Shown here in pieces: positions 29,629 through 38,117 of a stretch of 39,931 nucleotides of DNA. The notes under the pieces were generated by a model. That model ran no database searches. It was not told the origin of the DNA and worked only from the letters and a program-made list of their open reading frames with translations. This stretch comes from Candidatus Epulonipiscium sp. Lineage in GTDB: Bacteria; Bacillota; Clostridia; Lachnospirales; Defluviitaleaceae. The first letter of the stretch is position 1, and the number at the start of each line of letters is the position of its first letter. Both the position numbers and the translations under genes were made by a program. The stretch spans positions 1 to 39,931 of the forward strand of contig JAAYRK010000009.1 in the NCBI GenBank assembly GCA_012518815.1, given 5' to 3'.

Positions 29629-29913
29629 TTGAAGACTATAGGCTTAATCGGGGTATGAGTTGGAAAAGTACTATCACATTATAAAGTGATAAATGAACTA
29701 GTAAAGAGTCAACTTGGGGAGTACATTCCGCTAAAGTCTTTTTATATAGCAGAGAAATTAATCCAAGCAGGAATTGAAGTTCTAATTCCTGATGAGGATA
29801 ATATAGAACTAATAAATGATGTAATATATAATGAATTATGTTTAAGGATGATTTCGGACAAGTCTAAGAAAGACTACCTACGTGTTATCAATCAGATGGG
29901 CAAGAAACCATAA
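29629..29913 (+). pseudogene. Degenerate aspartate/glutamate racemase-family gene
   Basis: AGAGGG is followed by TTG and codons for KTIGLIG, then the frame breaks. A shifted frame gives MSWKSTIT, breaks again, and a third gives VINELVKSQLG. Together these follow the N terminus of amino-acid racemases of the aspartate racemase family (IGLIGGMSWEST followed by an INE.VK helix). The remaining open part (to 29913) contains AGIEVLIPDEDN and INDVIYNELC, which resemble the family's region well past mid-protein, so roughly half the protein is deleted internally, and the C-terminal cysteine GCTE motif is gone. The GTG ORF at 29686-29913 (75 residues) is the intact fragment only. Confidence 0.75.
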
Positions 29914-29940
29914 AAGACACGCAATAGAGTGTCTTTTTTT
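29913..29940 (+). terminator. Terminator after the racemase remnant
   Basis: AAAGACAC (29913-29920), 8-base loop, GTGTCTTT (29929-29936), followed by T residues. Confidence 0.8.
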
Positions 29941-30061
29941 GGGGCAATAAAATATTAAAGAGTAGTATTAAAAGCGACGTTTGTTATGAATAATATGACA
30001 TAAAGTGAGTCTATAAATCATAGAATAAATGATAATAGAACAGTTTTTTTGGAGGGGGAGA

Positions 30062-30733
30062 ATGAATATAACTGAAAAGTTTTTGGAGAAAAACATATAT
30101 AGCCGACCGGGTACAAAATTAAAAGCTGTTGAAAAAATAGTCATTCACTGGGTAGCAAATCCAGGAACATCGGCAATGTCAAATCGCAATTATTTTAATA
30201 ATCTTAGAGGAAGATATGCTAGTGCCCATTATGTAATAGATATTAATGGTTCAATAATACAATGTATCCCTACAACGGAGGTAGCCTATCATGCAGGAAA
30301 TAGTGAATGGAATAATAGCTCTGTAGGCATTGAATGCTGTCATCCGGACTGGACAGGTCAGTTTTCAAAAGCAACTATGGATAGTCTTATTGAGTTATGC
30401 TCATATTTATGCCAGACTTATAAGCTAGATCCCCTAAAGAATATATATAGACATTATGATGTTACAAAAAAGGATTGTCCTAAATTTTATGTAGAGAATC
30501 CAGAAGAATTTAAAAAGATTAAAGCAAGAGTTAAGGATCAAATGAAATCAGATGGAGAAATTAATCTAAAGATTAATGGTAAGCTTAGAAAAGTTAAGGG
30601 ATTTATTAAAGATGGGATAAATTATGTTAAAATTAACAATTATGATATTCCTATAAGAGATGTGGGTGAAAGCTTAGGATTTCAAGTTTCTTGGGAATCT
30701 AGCACAAAGACTGTAATATTTGATGATAAATAA
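30062..30733 (+). CDS. N-acetylmuramoyl-L-alanine amidase (Amidase_2) with Cu-amine-oxidase-N-like tail
   Basis: Zinc amidase that cuts the bond between muramic acid and L-Ala in peptidoglycan. From the ATG at 30062 it has 223 residues; GGAGGGGGAG directly precedes this start, so the in-frame ATG at 30029 is not used. Probable zinc ligands are His in VIHWVAN, His in YRHYDVT and Cys in KKDCPKF; SAHYVIDINGSIIQCIP and NSSVGIECCH are typical of the T7-lysozyme-like fold. Residues from about 165 resemble the copper amine oxidase N-terminal-like domain (YDIPIRDVGESLGFQVSWE), often wall associated. No signal peptide is visible, so it may be an endolysin, possibly of phage origin. Confidence 0.88.
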   Translation: MNITEKFLEKNIYSRPGTKLKAVEKIVIHWVANPGTSAMSNRNYFNNLRGRYASAHYVIDINGSIIQCIPTTEVAYHAGNSEWNNSSVGIECCHPDWTGQFSKATMDSLIELCSYLCQTYKLDPLKNIYRHYDVTKKDCPKFYVENPEEFKKIKARVKDQMKSDGEINLKINGKLRKVKGFIKDGINYVKINNYDIPIRDVGESLGFQVSWESSTKTVIFDDK

Positions 30734-31098
30734 TAATTACTCCTTAAATGGCTTAGGTTTTAGTGGAATTTATGCTTAAACTACTATTGGAGTAAGTTTA
30801 TAGGTAAAGTAAATTAGGCTAAAAGATACAAAAGGTATCTATTTTAGCCTAATTAATTATTTATACAAAAAATTAACTTAACTTTTTTTAAAATCAAAGA
30901 TTAAAAAGCTTTTGTAAGACCATGACAAAGGCTTTTATGTTTATTATGAATATTAAATTTGTTACCATTATAATTTATCTTCTAAAACTTTATTAATTAA
31001 AGATAATTGTTATTTGCCGTAAAAATTTGTTATGTTAAAATTAATAATTATTATTATATTATACCAAAGAATTAATTAATGTCAGTGGGAGGATTATT
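30734..31098. other. Non-coding stretch with hairpins
   Basis: About 365 bases. It contains the hairpin at 30812-30854 (listed separately) and a weaker one, AAAGCTTTTG (30905-30914) with CAAAGGCTTT (30926-30935). It also has a 7-bp inverted repeat TTACTCC/GGAGTAA (30737-30743 and 30789-30795). No convincing ORF is present. Confidence 0.5.
30812..30854. terminator. Hairpin with the same arms as the ssrA terminator
   Basis: AATTAGGCTAAA ... TTTAGCCTAATT with an inner GATAC/GTATC stem and a two-base bulge. The core TTAGGCTAAA/TTTAGCCTAA is identical to the ssrA terminator arms. No good T tract follows (AATTAATT), so its action as a terminator is uncertain. Confidence 0.5.
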
Positions 31099-31845
31099 AT
31101 GAGTGGGAACAATGTATTAGAGCAACTTTTTTTGGCAAAAGATTATTTCTTAAAGAGACAGGATTTGTTTGATGATATGGCCAATGCTAAGGCAAAGTAT
31201 GATAATATTGAAAGTTTTCGTAATGGAAGTACTGTCATGCTTTTTTTGTTGTTTGTGGGGTTTGTTATTTATTGCTGGAAGTGTTTTTTGCCTTTTGGTA
31301 GATGGTTTCTAAATGATTCAGAATCTGTAGTAGCTTTCTTTAATAAATTACGTACTATGATGCCACAAATCCTTGTTTTTATATTATGGCTTGTATTAGT
31401 TCCAGTAATTTTTTTAGGATTTTATTTATTAATAATGGTTATAGTATTGATTATTAGTTCAATTATTAAATCTATTATTACAGGACCATCTATTAAAAGA
31501 CAAATTCAAATAATAGATGAAAAGATGGATGAGATAGCTGCATATTATAACCAATATGAGAATGTGATGGGAGAAACGTGTCCAGTACCTCTTGAGCGAT
31601 GTCATCCTTTCCTTATAGAACAGATTATTGGTATGATTTCATCTAAGAGAGCTGAAAGTATTAAAGAGGCAATTAATTTAATTATTCAAGATGAGCATAA
31701 TCAAAAAATTGCTAATCTTGCAGAACAACAATTATTACAACTGGAGCAAGCTAATTATTATCTTAAAGCAATATCAAAAAATACTAAAAAGATTGCAAAT
31801 GATACTTCAGCTATTAAATGGAATACATTTTTTAATAATTTTTAA
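31099..31845 (+). CDS. Unrecognised two-helix membrane protein
   Basis: I do not recognise this 248-residue protein. A charged helical N terminus (1-43) is followed by a hydrophobic segment (about 44-66), a loop, and a long hydrophobic stretch (about 90-127) that could be one or two helices. The remainder is cytoplasmic-type, helical and coiled-coil-like (IKRQIQIIDEKMDEIAAYY and a Gln/Asn-rich C terminus), with a Cys-x(7)-Cys pair in GETCPVPLERCH. GGAGG precedes the ATG and a strong terminator follows, so the gene is real and monocistronic. Nothing nearby indicates a function. Confidence 0.75.
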   Translation: MSGNNVLEQLFLAKDYFLKRQDLFDDMANAKAKYDNIESFRNGSTVMLFLLFVGFVIYCWKCFLPFGRWFLNDSESVVAFFNKLRTMMPQILVFILWLVLVPVIFLGFYLLIMVIVLIISSIIKSIITGPSIKRQIQIIDEKMDEIAAYYNQYENVMGETCPVPLERCHPFLIEQIIGMISSKRAESIKEAINLIIQDEHNQKIANLAEQQLLQLEQANYYLKAISKNTKKIANDTSAIKWNTFFNNF

Positions 31846-31855
31846 ATTTACAAGT

Positions 31856-31896
31856 AAAGAAGCTCTTATCTAAAGTTAATAAGAGCTTCTTTATTT
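31856..31896 (+). terminator. Terminator after the membrane protein gene
   Basis: AAAGAAGCTCTTAT (31856-31869), 9-base loop, ATAAGAGCTTCTTT (31879-31892), then ATTTT. Confidence 0.85.
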
Positions 31897-32194
31897 TGCA
31901 AAATTATTTAATACTCATTATAAAAAAATAATATTTTGTAATTATGACAGTAGAAATATTTCAATTAATTATTTCGATTATGAATATCTAGATTTTTCTA
32001 TACATAATGGTATAATAATATAAGTATATAAATTTTATAAAGTATAATGAAAATCTTTTTTGGATATTAATAATTTTCATGATATTACTGAAAGGGGTGA
32101 ATTGTTAAGTAAAGCCAAAAAAGATTTACACTTATTATTACATATTATTTGGTATTAGATTAAACTAGAAATTTTTTAAAAAGGAGGCTTTATT
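31897..32194 (+). promoter_or_regulatory. Long leader of the cellulase gene, with promoter and possible leader peptide
   Basis: TGGTATAAT at 32008-32016 is an extended -10 element; the -35 region (CTAGAT) is poor. That would give a leader of about 170 bases. Within it GAAAGGGG (32090-32097) precedes a TTG-started ORF at 32102-32158 (18 codons, Leu/His-rich, LHLLLHIIWY at the end). Whether this is translated is unknown. I see no known riboswitch. Confidence 0.35.
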
Positions 32195-34654
32195 GTGTTC
32201 AAGAAAAAAATAGTTGTTTTTTGGGTTATCTTTGCAATGTTATTTGCTTTCACAGTTAGTGGAATTGCAGACACAACTTATGCATCTGAATTAGAAGACA
32301 ATCATTTAATTGTAGAAGCTGCTGTTAAACCATCGACAGGAGGAGCTTTAAAGGTTCTTGAAAAAGATGGAGTTATGACCCTTTGTGATGCATCAGGAAA
32401 TCCCATTCAACTGCGTGGAATGAGCACTCATGGATTACAATGGTTCCCTGAAATAATTAATCAAAATGCTTTTGCAGCTCTTGCTAATGATTGGAGTTGT
32501 AATGTAATCCGCCTTGCTATGTATGTAGGCGAAGATGGATATGCAACAAATCCTTCTGTTAAGGATAAAGTTATAGAGGGTATTGATTTGGCTATTGCAA
32601 ATGATATGTATGTTATTGTAGACTGGCATGTACATCAGCCTGGAGATCCAAATGCAGAAATTTATAGCGGTGCTATGGCTTTTTTTGAAGAAATATCTAG
32701 CCTCTATCCTAATCATCCAAATATAATTTATGAATTGGCTAATGAGCCTAATAGTGGAGAACCCGGTGTAACTAATGATGCGGCAGGTTGGCAGGCAGTA
32801 AAATCTTATGCCGAGCCAATTATAGAAATGCTTAGAAATAATGGTAATGAAAACTTAATTATTGTAGGAAGCCCAAACTGGAGTCAGCGTCCTGATTTAG
32901 CAGCTGATGATCCTATAAATGATGATAACGTAATTTATTCTGTTCATTTTTATACTGGTACCCATGAAGCATCAGAAGACAGTTTGGATAGAAATAATGT
33001 AATGAGCAATGCAAGATATGCTCTAGAAAATGGAGTGGCAGTTTTTGCATCTGAATGGGGGACAAGTGAAGCAACAGGACATAATGGGCCTTATTTAGAT
33101 GAAGCAGATGTATGGTTAAGTTTTTTAAATGAAAATAATATTAGTTGGTGTAACTGGTCTTTAACAAATAAAAACGAAACTTCTGGAGCATTTACTCCTT
33201 TTGAATTAGGAAAAACTGAAGCAACAAATCTTGATCCAGGATCAGATCAAGCATGGGATATGGAAGAACTTAGTGTTTCTGGTGAATATGTACGGGCACG
33301 TATAAAAGGTATTCCTTATGAGCCTATTGATAGAACACCTAAAGAAGAATTTACTGAACTAGTTTGGGATTTTAATGATGGAAGCGTACAAGGTTTTGGT
33401 ATAAATGGAGATAGTCCCTTACAAGATGTTGTCCTAACTAATGAAAATAATACCTTAAAGATTTCAAATCTATCTGCAAGTAGCGATGTTTCTGAAGGGA
33501 ATTATTGGGCAAACGTTCGTCTTTCTGCAGATGAAACGAGTGCAAGACCAGATATTTATGGTGCAGAAGTTATTAGTATGGATGTTATTGTAGATAATCC
33601 AGCGACTGTATCTATAGCAGCTATTCCTCAAAGTGCAAGTCATGGTTGGGCAAATCCAATTCGTGCAATTCAAGTTACGGCAGAAGATTTTGTAGCTCAA
33701 GAGGACGGCAAATATAAAGCTAGTTTATCTATATCAAAAGCAGATTCTCCTAATCTGCAAGCTATTGCTTCTGATACAGAAGATAGTATTATGACAAATA
33801 TTATTCTTTTTGTAGGAACAGAAGGCCTCGATGAAATTATGTTAGATAATATTACAGTTACAGGAAACAGAGCAGTTGTTGAAGCACCTATTGTTCACGA
33901 TCCATTAGGTGAACCTAGTTTACCATCTGATTTTGAAGATGGTAGCCGTCAAGGTTGGAATTGGGATCCAGCATCAGGAGTAAAAGGTGAAATGAAGATT
34001 AAAGAAGTTGCTGGTTCTAAGATGCTTAGTTGGGAAGTTGCTTATCCTGAAGTAAAACCAGATGATGGCTGGGCTTCAGCACCAAGAATGATACTGGCAA
34101 ATATTAATACCAATCGAGGTTCTAATGATTATTTGACCTTTGATTTTTATTTAGAGCCCGTTCGTGCTAATGATGGAAGTCTTGCTATTTATCTTGCTTT
34201 TGCTCCTCCAAGCCTTGGATACTGGGCACAAGCATCTAACTCTTTTGATATTAGTTTAAAAAATTTGGAACAGGCTGAAAAAACAGCTGATGACTTATAT
34301 CATTACAAAGTTTCTTTTGATTTAAATGATATAGCGGATAATAAAGTGCTTGAAGCTGATACCTTATTAAGGGATATTACCATTGTAGTAGCAGATGTTG
34401 AAAGTGATTATGCAGGCAGAATGTATATAGATAATATTAAATTTGAATCCAAGGCATCAACTTCTGCTTCATCAGACAGTACAAAGCCTGTTGTACAAGA
34501 AGAGCCTTCAGGAAATTATTACATAGTTCAACCTGGAGATGTGCTTTGGAAAATAGCTGAAAAGTATGGAACAACATTTGAAGAACTAGCAGAGCTTAAT
34601 AAATTAGATAATCCTCATTTAATCGTATCAGGACAAAAGTTAATTCTTCCTTAA
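32195..34654 (+). CDS. Secreted GH5 endo-beta-1,4-glucanase with CBM17, CBM28 and LysM modules
   Basis: An 819-residue secreted enzyme. A signal peptide (about 1-30, ending TTYA) leads to a GH5 catalytic domain (about 50-372) with acid/base Glu184 in ANEP, nucleophile Glu287 in SEWG, and HFY (251-253). Module two (about 387-560) is CBM17-like ([18 protein letters not shown]) and module three (about 578-751) CBM28-like ([20 protein letters not shown]-type end); both bind amorphous cellulose in related enzymes. A Ser/Thr linker precedes a LysM domain (774-819, [18 protein letters not shown]), which should hold the enzyme on peptidoglycan. GH5-CBM17-CBM28 is the order of alkaline endoglucanases from Bacillus. 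GTG start with AAGGAGG. Confidence 0.93.
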   Translation: MFKKKIVVFWVIFAMLFAFTVSGIADTTYASELEDNHLIVEAAVKPSTGGALKVLEKDGVMTLCDASGNPIQLRGMSTHGLQWFPEIINQNAFAALANDWSCNVIRLAMYVGEDGYATNPSVKDKVIEGIDLAIANDMYVIVDWHVHQPGDPNAEIYSGAMAFFEEISSLYPNHPNIIYELANEPNSGEPGVTNDAAGWQAVKSYAEPIIEMLRNNGNENLIIVGSPNWSQRPDLAADDPINDDNVIYSVHFYTGTHEASEDSLDRNNVMSNARYALENGVAVFASEWGTSEATGHNGPYLDEADVWLSFLNENNISWCNWSLTNKNETSGAFTPFELGKTEATNLDPGSDQAWDMEELSVSGEYVRARIKGIPYEPIDRTPKEEFTELVWDFNDGSVQGFGINGDSPLQDVVLTNENNTLKISNLSASSDVSEGNYWANVRLSADETSARPDIYGAEVISMDVIVDNPATVSIAAIPQSASHGWANPIRAIQVTAEDFVAQEDGKYKASLSISKADSPNLQAIASDTEDSIMTNIILFVGTEGLDEIMLDNITVTGNRAVVEAPIVHDPLGEPSLPSDFEDGSRQGWNWDPASGVKGEMKIKEVAGSKMLSWEVAYPEVKPDDGWASAPRMILANINTNRGSNDYLTFDFYLEPVRANDGSLAIYLAFAPPSLGYWAQASNSFDISLKNLEQAEKTADDLYHYKVSFDLNDIADNKVLEADTLLRDITIVVADVESDYAGRMYIDNIKFESKASTSASSDSTKPVVQEEPSGNYYIVQPGDVLWKIAEKYGTTFEELAELNKLDNPHLIVSGQKLILP

Positions 34655-34661
34655 TTTAAAT

Positions 34662-34695
34662 AGGCTGCCTCAAAAATTTGGGGCAGCTTGTTTTT
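34662..34695 (+). terminator. Terminator of the cellulase gene
   Basis: AGGCTGCC (34662-34669) pairs with GGCAGCTT (34682-34689), one G-U, then GTTTTT. Confidence 0.75.
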
Positions 34696-34818
34696 CACAA
34701 CTTATTTAATAAATAAGATTACTTTTAATAATTTACATATTAAGAAGATTTATTGTAATATTATAAAAATTAATATATAATTTAATACTATAATATTTAG
34801 TAATTAAGGAGGTCCTAC

Positions 34819-35547
34819 ATGGATTTGTTTGGTAATTACATAATGAGGAACGAAGAGGAAATTATTAAAGAATTGATTGCCAAATTAGCCTGTGATTGTT
34901 CTATTCTTGAGATCAAAGACTTTCAAGAACTTATGTCTAAATATCATCAAGCCTTAGCTGAAGGGAAAAAAGAAGATTATACGCCTCTTTTTATTCTTCC
35001 GCCAAGAGAAGCATTAGGAGATGTAGAACTTAGCAGTGAAGAAAGAAAAGGAATTTTAGAAAAAGCAAAGGATATCGATGCAAAAACATTATTAAATCAG
35101 CTTTATGAAAGAAATATGGTTTTTCATGATATGTCTTTTGAAGAAGTTGATGAATTTGAAGAAAATCAAGAGCAAGAAGAAGGTTTTGCAGGTATAGGAC
35201 TAAATGTTGGAAGGAAAGTTATTTTAGCTAAGATTCCTACAGATAAACCCTGGGAATTGGCTGCATGGATTCCTATGGGTGGTTATAATGAATGTCCTGA
35301 ACCAGAAGAACAAGTTGCCATTTTTAAATATTGGTATGAAAAATATGGAGCTATTCCGGGCTTTGTGAGTCATGATATATGGGAATTTTATGTTGAAAAA
35401 CCACCTAAAAGTCAAGAAGAAGCAGAAGAACTTGCCAGGGAGCAATTTGCTTTTTGTGGGGATATCGTATGGCAAGGTACAGGAACTGTTAAGCAATTAA
35501 CAGGAACCTTGCTTAGTGCACGATATTGGTTTTTCTGGTGGGATTAA
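34819..35547 (+). CDS. DUF4253 domain protein
   Basis: A 242-residue soluble acidic protein. The C-terminal part carries the DUF4253 pattern: WIPMGGYNECP, IFKYWYEKYGAIP, EFYVEKPP, EEAEELAREQFAFCGDIV and the terminal SARYWFFWWD. The N-terminal third is helical and charged, with no family I recognise. DUF4253 proteins occur widely, sometimes among polymorphic-toxin immunity genes, but their function is unknown and no toxin is adjacent. AAGGAGGTCC gives a strong ribosome site. The same frame stays open, with coding-like sequence, for 29 codons after its stop. Confidence 0.85.
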   Translation: MDLFGNYIMRNEEEIIKELIAKLACDCSILEIKDFQELMSKYHQALAEGKKEDYTPLFILPPREALGDVELSSEERKGILEKAKDIDAKTLLNQLYERNMVFHDMSFEEVDEFEENQEQEEGFAGIGLNVGRKVILAKIPTDKPWELAAWIPMGGYNECPEPEEQVAIFKYWYEKYGAIPGFVSHDIWEFYVEKPPKSQEEAEELAREQFAFCGDIVWQGTGTVKQLTGTLLSARYWFFWWD

Positions 35548-35647
35548 ATATTAATATCAAATAAGCTTCCTGATCCGATGGAAGAATGGGCAGAAGGTTT
35601 AGAACTGGTAATTATATATAATTTCTATGAAGAATAAAATTTATGTT

Positions 35648-35691
35648 AGAGGGGCTGGCAGTAAAGTTACTGTAATAACAGTCTCTTTTTG
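35648..35691 (+). terminator. Terminator after the DUF4253 gene
   Basis: AGAGGGGCTG (35648-35657) pairs with CAGTCTCTTT (35679-35688) using G-U pairs, then T residues; an inner CAGTAA/TTACTG stem strengthens it. Confidence 0.6.
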
Positions 35692-35811
35692 TATTTAAAA
35701 ATAATTAAAAATTATGTAGAAAATTATCGCTTCATAAAGAGGGAAACGTAATTTTTTGAAGAATTATATAAATAGTGTTGTTTTTTAAACAATAAGATGG
35801 GGGGTTTTATT

Positions 35812-36192
35812 ATGGCAAAGGAGACTTTTAAAATTCTAATTTGTGACGACTCAATTTTAGTAAGAAAGAAGTTAAAGGAAGCTTTGTCTTTGTGTAGTAC
35901 TTTTGAATTTTTGGAAGCAGGCGATGGTCAAACAGCAGTAGATATTTACAAAAAAGAAAAACCTGATTTGGTCTTTATGGATTTAGTGATACCAGTAAAG
36001 GACGGCATAACAGCAGTAAAGGAAATAAAAGAATTTGATGATGATGCATTGGTGGTTATAGCTTCTTCTTCAGGAACACAAGAAAATTTAAAAAAGGCTA
36101 TTAAAGCTGGGGCTGTTGAATTTATTCAAAAGCCCTGGGAACAAGAACAGCTTGAAAATGTGGTTAAAAAGTTTTTGAAGAAAGGAGAATAG
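35812..36192 (+). CDS. CheY-like response regulator (receiver domain only)
   Basis: A single receiver domain of 126 residues. Acidic pocket ICDDS, phosphoacceptor Asp in VFMDLVIPVKDG, the conserved Ser/Thr region ASSSG and Lys in QKPW are all present. There is no output domain, as in CheY. ATG at 35812 is used because GGGGGG lies 7 bases upstream; the ATG at 35797 is within that leader. Three bases separate it from the next gene, whose C terminus looks like a CheX/CheC phosphatase, so the two form a signalling pair. No histidine kinase is nearby. Confidence 0.92.
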   Translation: MAKETFKILICDDSILVRKKLKEALSLCSTFEFLEAGDGQTAVDIYKKEKPDLVFMDLVIPVKDGITAVKEIKEFDDDALVVIASSSGTQENLKKAIKAGAVEFIQKPWEQEQLENVVKKFLKKGE

Positions 36193-36195
36193 CTC

Positions 36196-37068
36196 ATGTT
36201 TACGCAATACTTTGGAAATTATTTACTAAACAAAGGCTATCTTACCCCTAAACAATTGCATGAGGGCTTGGAACAGATAAAAGATACCAGGTTAAAATTA
36301 GGAGTTTTAGCTGTAAATGCAGGGTATATGACTGCAGAAGAGACGGAAAAAGTAAATGAAGCACAGAAGAAGCATGATAAAAGATTTGGTGAATTAGCGA
36401 TAGAGATGGGGTATTTAAACGAAGAACAGCTTGAGGAATTACTGTCTTCACAAAAGCTTGGCCATCTTTTGTTAAGTCAGGTTTTGGTAGATAAAGGAAT
36501 AATGACCCTTCAAGAGTTTGAAAAAGCAATCAATGAATATAAAAGAGACTACAGTATTTCAGACGAGGAATTTGAAGCTATACAAAAAGATGATATCAAT
36601 GAAATAGTAAACAAATTTACAAAATTTGAAGGCAGTAAGAATGAAACCATATTAAAAGACTATATTGCACTATTTGCAAAAAACCTAATTAGATTTATAG
36701 ATAGGGAAGCAGTAATAACTGAAGTTACTAAATTAGAAGATTATGAATGTCAATTTGCCGCTTTACAAGATATTAAAGGGGAAATATCCTTAGCTACTTA
36801 TATTGAAACCGATGAAGACTCTTTTATTAAATTTGCTTCTAAGTATGCTGAAGAAGACTTAACTTCTCTTAATGAAATGGCAGAGGCATCAGTTGGAGAA
36901 TTTTTAAACTTACATAATGGAATTTTCTTAGTTAACATTTCAAATCAAGGCATAGAACTTAAAATGACTCCACAAGAAGTATATAGGACTATAAAAGTAG
37001 ATAATATTTACAAGGTATCTTTTGATTTATCCTTTGGTAAGATTAATATATTGATAAAAGAAGGGTAG
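36196..37068 (+). CDS. CheX/CheC-like phosphatase-type protein with N-terminal helical repeats
   Basis: A 290-residue soluble protein. The N-terminal half has three repeats of the kind 'LLxKGYLTxxQLxEGLE...LGxLAVxxGYMT' (about 1-50, 50-90, 90-130), resembling the MshEN/GspE N-terminal helical module, which in some proteins binds c-di-GMP. The C-terminal half (about 145-290) resembles the CheX/CheC fold, with EASVGEFLNLHNGI similar to the E-x-x-N phosphatase motif. It is translated right behind the CheY-like gene (three-base gap, AAAGGAG inside that gene's end). A role in dephosphorylating that regulator is inferred. Confidence 0.65.
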   Translation: MFTQYFGNYLLNKGYLTPKQLHEGLEQIKDTRLKLGVLAVNAGYMTAEETEKVNEAQKKHDKRFGELAIEMGYLNEEQLEELLSSQKLGHLLLSQVLVDKGIMTLQEFEKAINEYKRDYSISDEEFEAIQKDDINEIVNKFTKFEGSKNETILKDYIALFAKNLIRFIDREAVITEVTKLEDYECQFAALQDIKGEISLATYIETDEDSFIKFASKYAEEDLTSLNEMAEASVGEFLNLHNGIFLVNISNQGIELKMTPQEVYRTIKVDNIYKVSFDLSFGKINILIKEG

Positions 37069-37080
37069 TATCAATATTAA

Positions 37081-37123
37081 TAAGCCTTCCTCTGACAAAA
37101 GTTTAAGGAAGGCTTAATTTTTT
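37081..37123 (+). terminator. Terminator of the CheY/CheX-like pair
   Basis: TAAGCCTTCC (37081-37090), 16-base loop, GGAAGGCTTA (37107-37116), then a run of T. Confidence 0.85.
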
Positions 37124-37268
37124 TTGAATAATTATTTAAAATACTAAATATGTGTTAATTATTCATTATAATTGTTTGTGTTATTTACTTAAAAGTAAAA
37201 GAGAACTAGAATAATATTAAAGCTTATATCTGAATATTAATGAGCTTTTAATTGTAAGGAAGGATAAA

Positions 37269-38084
37269 ATGAAAAAAATTATTATAAAGGTGCTTGTTTC
37301 ATTACTGGGTATAATTATGTATTTTACAAATTACAAGATAGGAAGCTCAAGTCATAGCATTACTGGTATTTTTATTATTTTTATTTTGAATTTAATTATT
37401 GGACTTGCAGTATTTAGACTAACAAAGAGTTATATTAATAATTTTATTATAACAGTTTTTTCAAACACTTTTTTTATAGTTATTAATGTTTTTACTATGA
37501 TATTTAGTCCTTCAACTATTGTTGGATATGAAGTCATATTGATTTTTTTAATAAGCAGTATAAGTATTAATATACCTTGTTTATTAAAAATCCTTATAGG
37601 TTGGGAAAATAAGCAGTCTAAAATTTATTTAAAATTATTATCTGCTTATTTTGCTATTGGTTATTTTATATTGTTAGCTAATTTATTATTTGTTTCGGGA
37701 AGATACGGAAGCTTATCTAAGAGGGTAAGTTTGATACCTTTTAAAACAATTTCTTCTTATTTAGAAAGCATATATTATTATAAGAGTTATGCTGCTATTA
37801 TCAATATAGTAGGCAATATTGTTTTATTTATTCCTATTGGCTTTATCATTTCAATATATATCAAGAATAAGCTTTTAGACTTAATTATATTATTGCTTAT
37901 ACCTATAAGCATTGAAATTTTACAATTTATCATGGCTTTAGGGGTAACAGATATTGATGATGTTATTTTAAACTTTTCTGGAGAACTAATAGGCGCTTTT
38001 ATATTTTTAGTTATTAAATTTTTATATAATAAAAAAAGTGCAAGTCGTTTTAGTCCAACAGCTACAGAAAAAATCTTGAATTAA
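37269..38084 (+). CDS. VanZ-family membrane protein
   Basis: A 271-residue membrane protein with about seven or eight hydrophobic segments. The C-terminal half has the VanZ features: a loop with SLIPFKTI, NIVGNIVLFIPIGF, then PISIEILQFIMALGVTDIDDVILNFSGELIGAF. VanZ of enterococci contributes to low-level teicoplanin resistance; most family members have no known function. The N-terminal 120 residues are extra membrane segments. AAGGAAGG precedes the ATG. There is no vancomycin-resistance gene nearby, so a resistance role should not be assumed. Confidence 0.8.
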   Translation: MKKIIIKVLVSLLGIIMYFTNYKIGSSSHSITGIFIIFILNLIIGLAVFRLTKSYINNFIITVFSNTFFIVINVFTMIFSPSTIVGYEVILIFLISSISINIPCLLKILIGWENKQSKIYLKLLSAYFAIGYFILLANLLFVSGRYGSLSKRVSLIPFKTISSYLESIYYYKSYAAIINIVGNIVLFIPIGFIISIYIKNKLLDLIILLLIPISIEILQFIMALGVTDIDDVILNFSGELIGAFIFLVIKFLYNKKSASRFSPTATEKILN

Positions 38085-38117
38085 TTAAAGGAAGTAAGTG
38101 TATAGGAGGATGCTTTT

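Noticed and set aside
29460-30900. Classical tmRNA-type att site
   Set aside because: I found no second copy of the ssrA 3' end itself (the T-arm and acceptor sequence) and no integrase gene; only the terminator arms are repeated.
31691-31873. 60-codon ORF overlapping the end of the membrane protein gene
   Set aside because: It is an out-of-frame shadow that runs into the terminator stem, without a ribosome site.
37269-38084. Glycopeptide resistance locus
   Set aside because: The VanZ-family gene stands without vanHAX or vanRS genes; most family members are not resistance genes.
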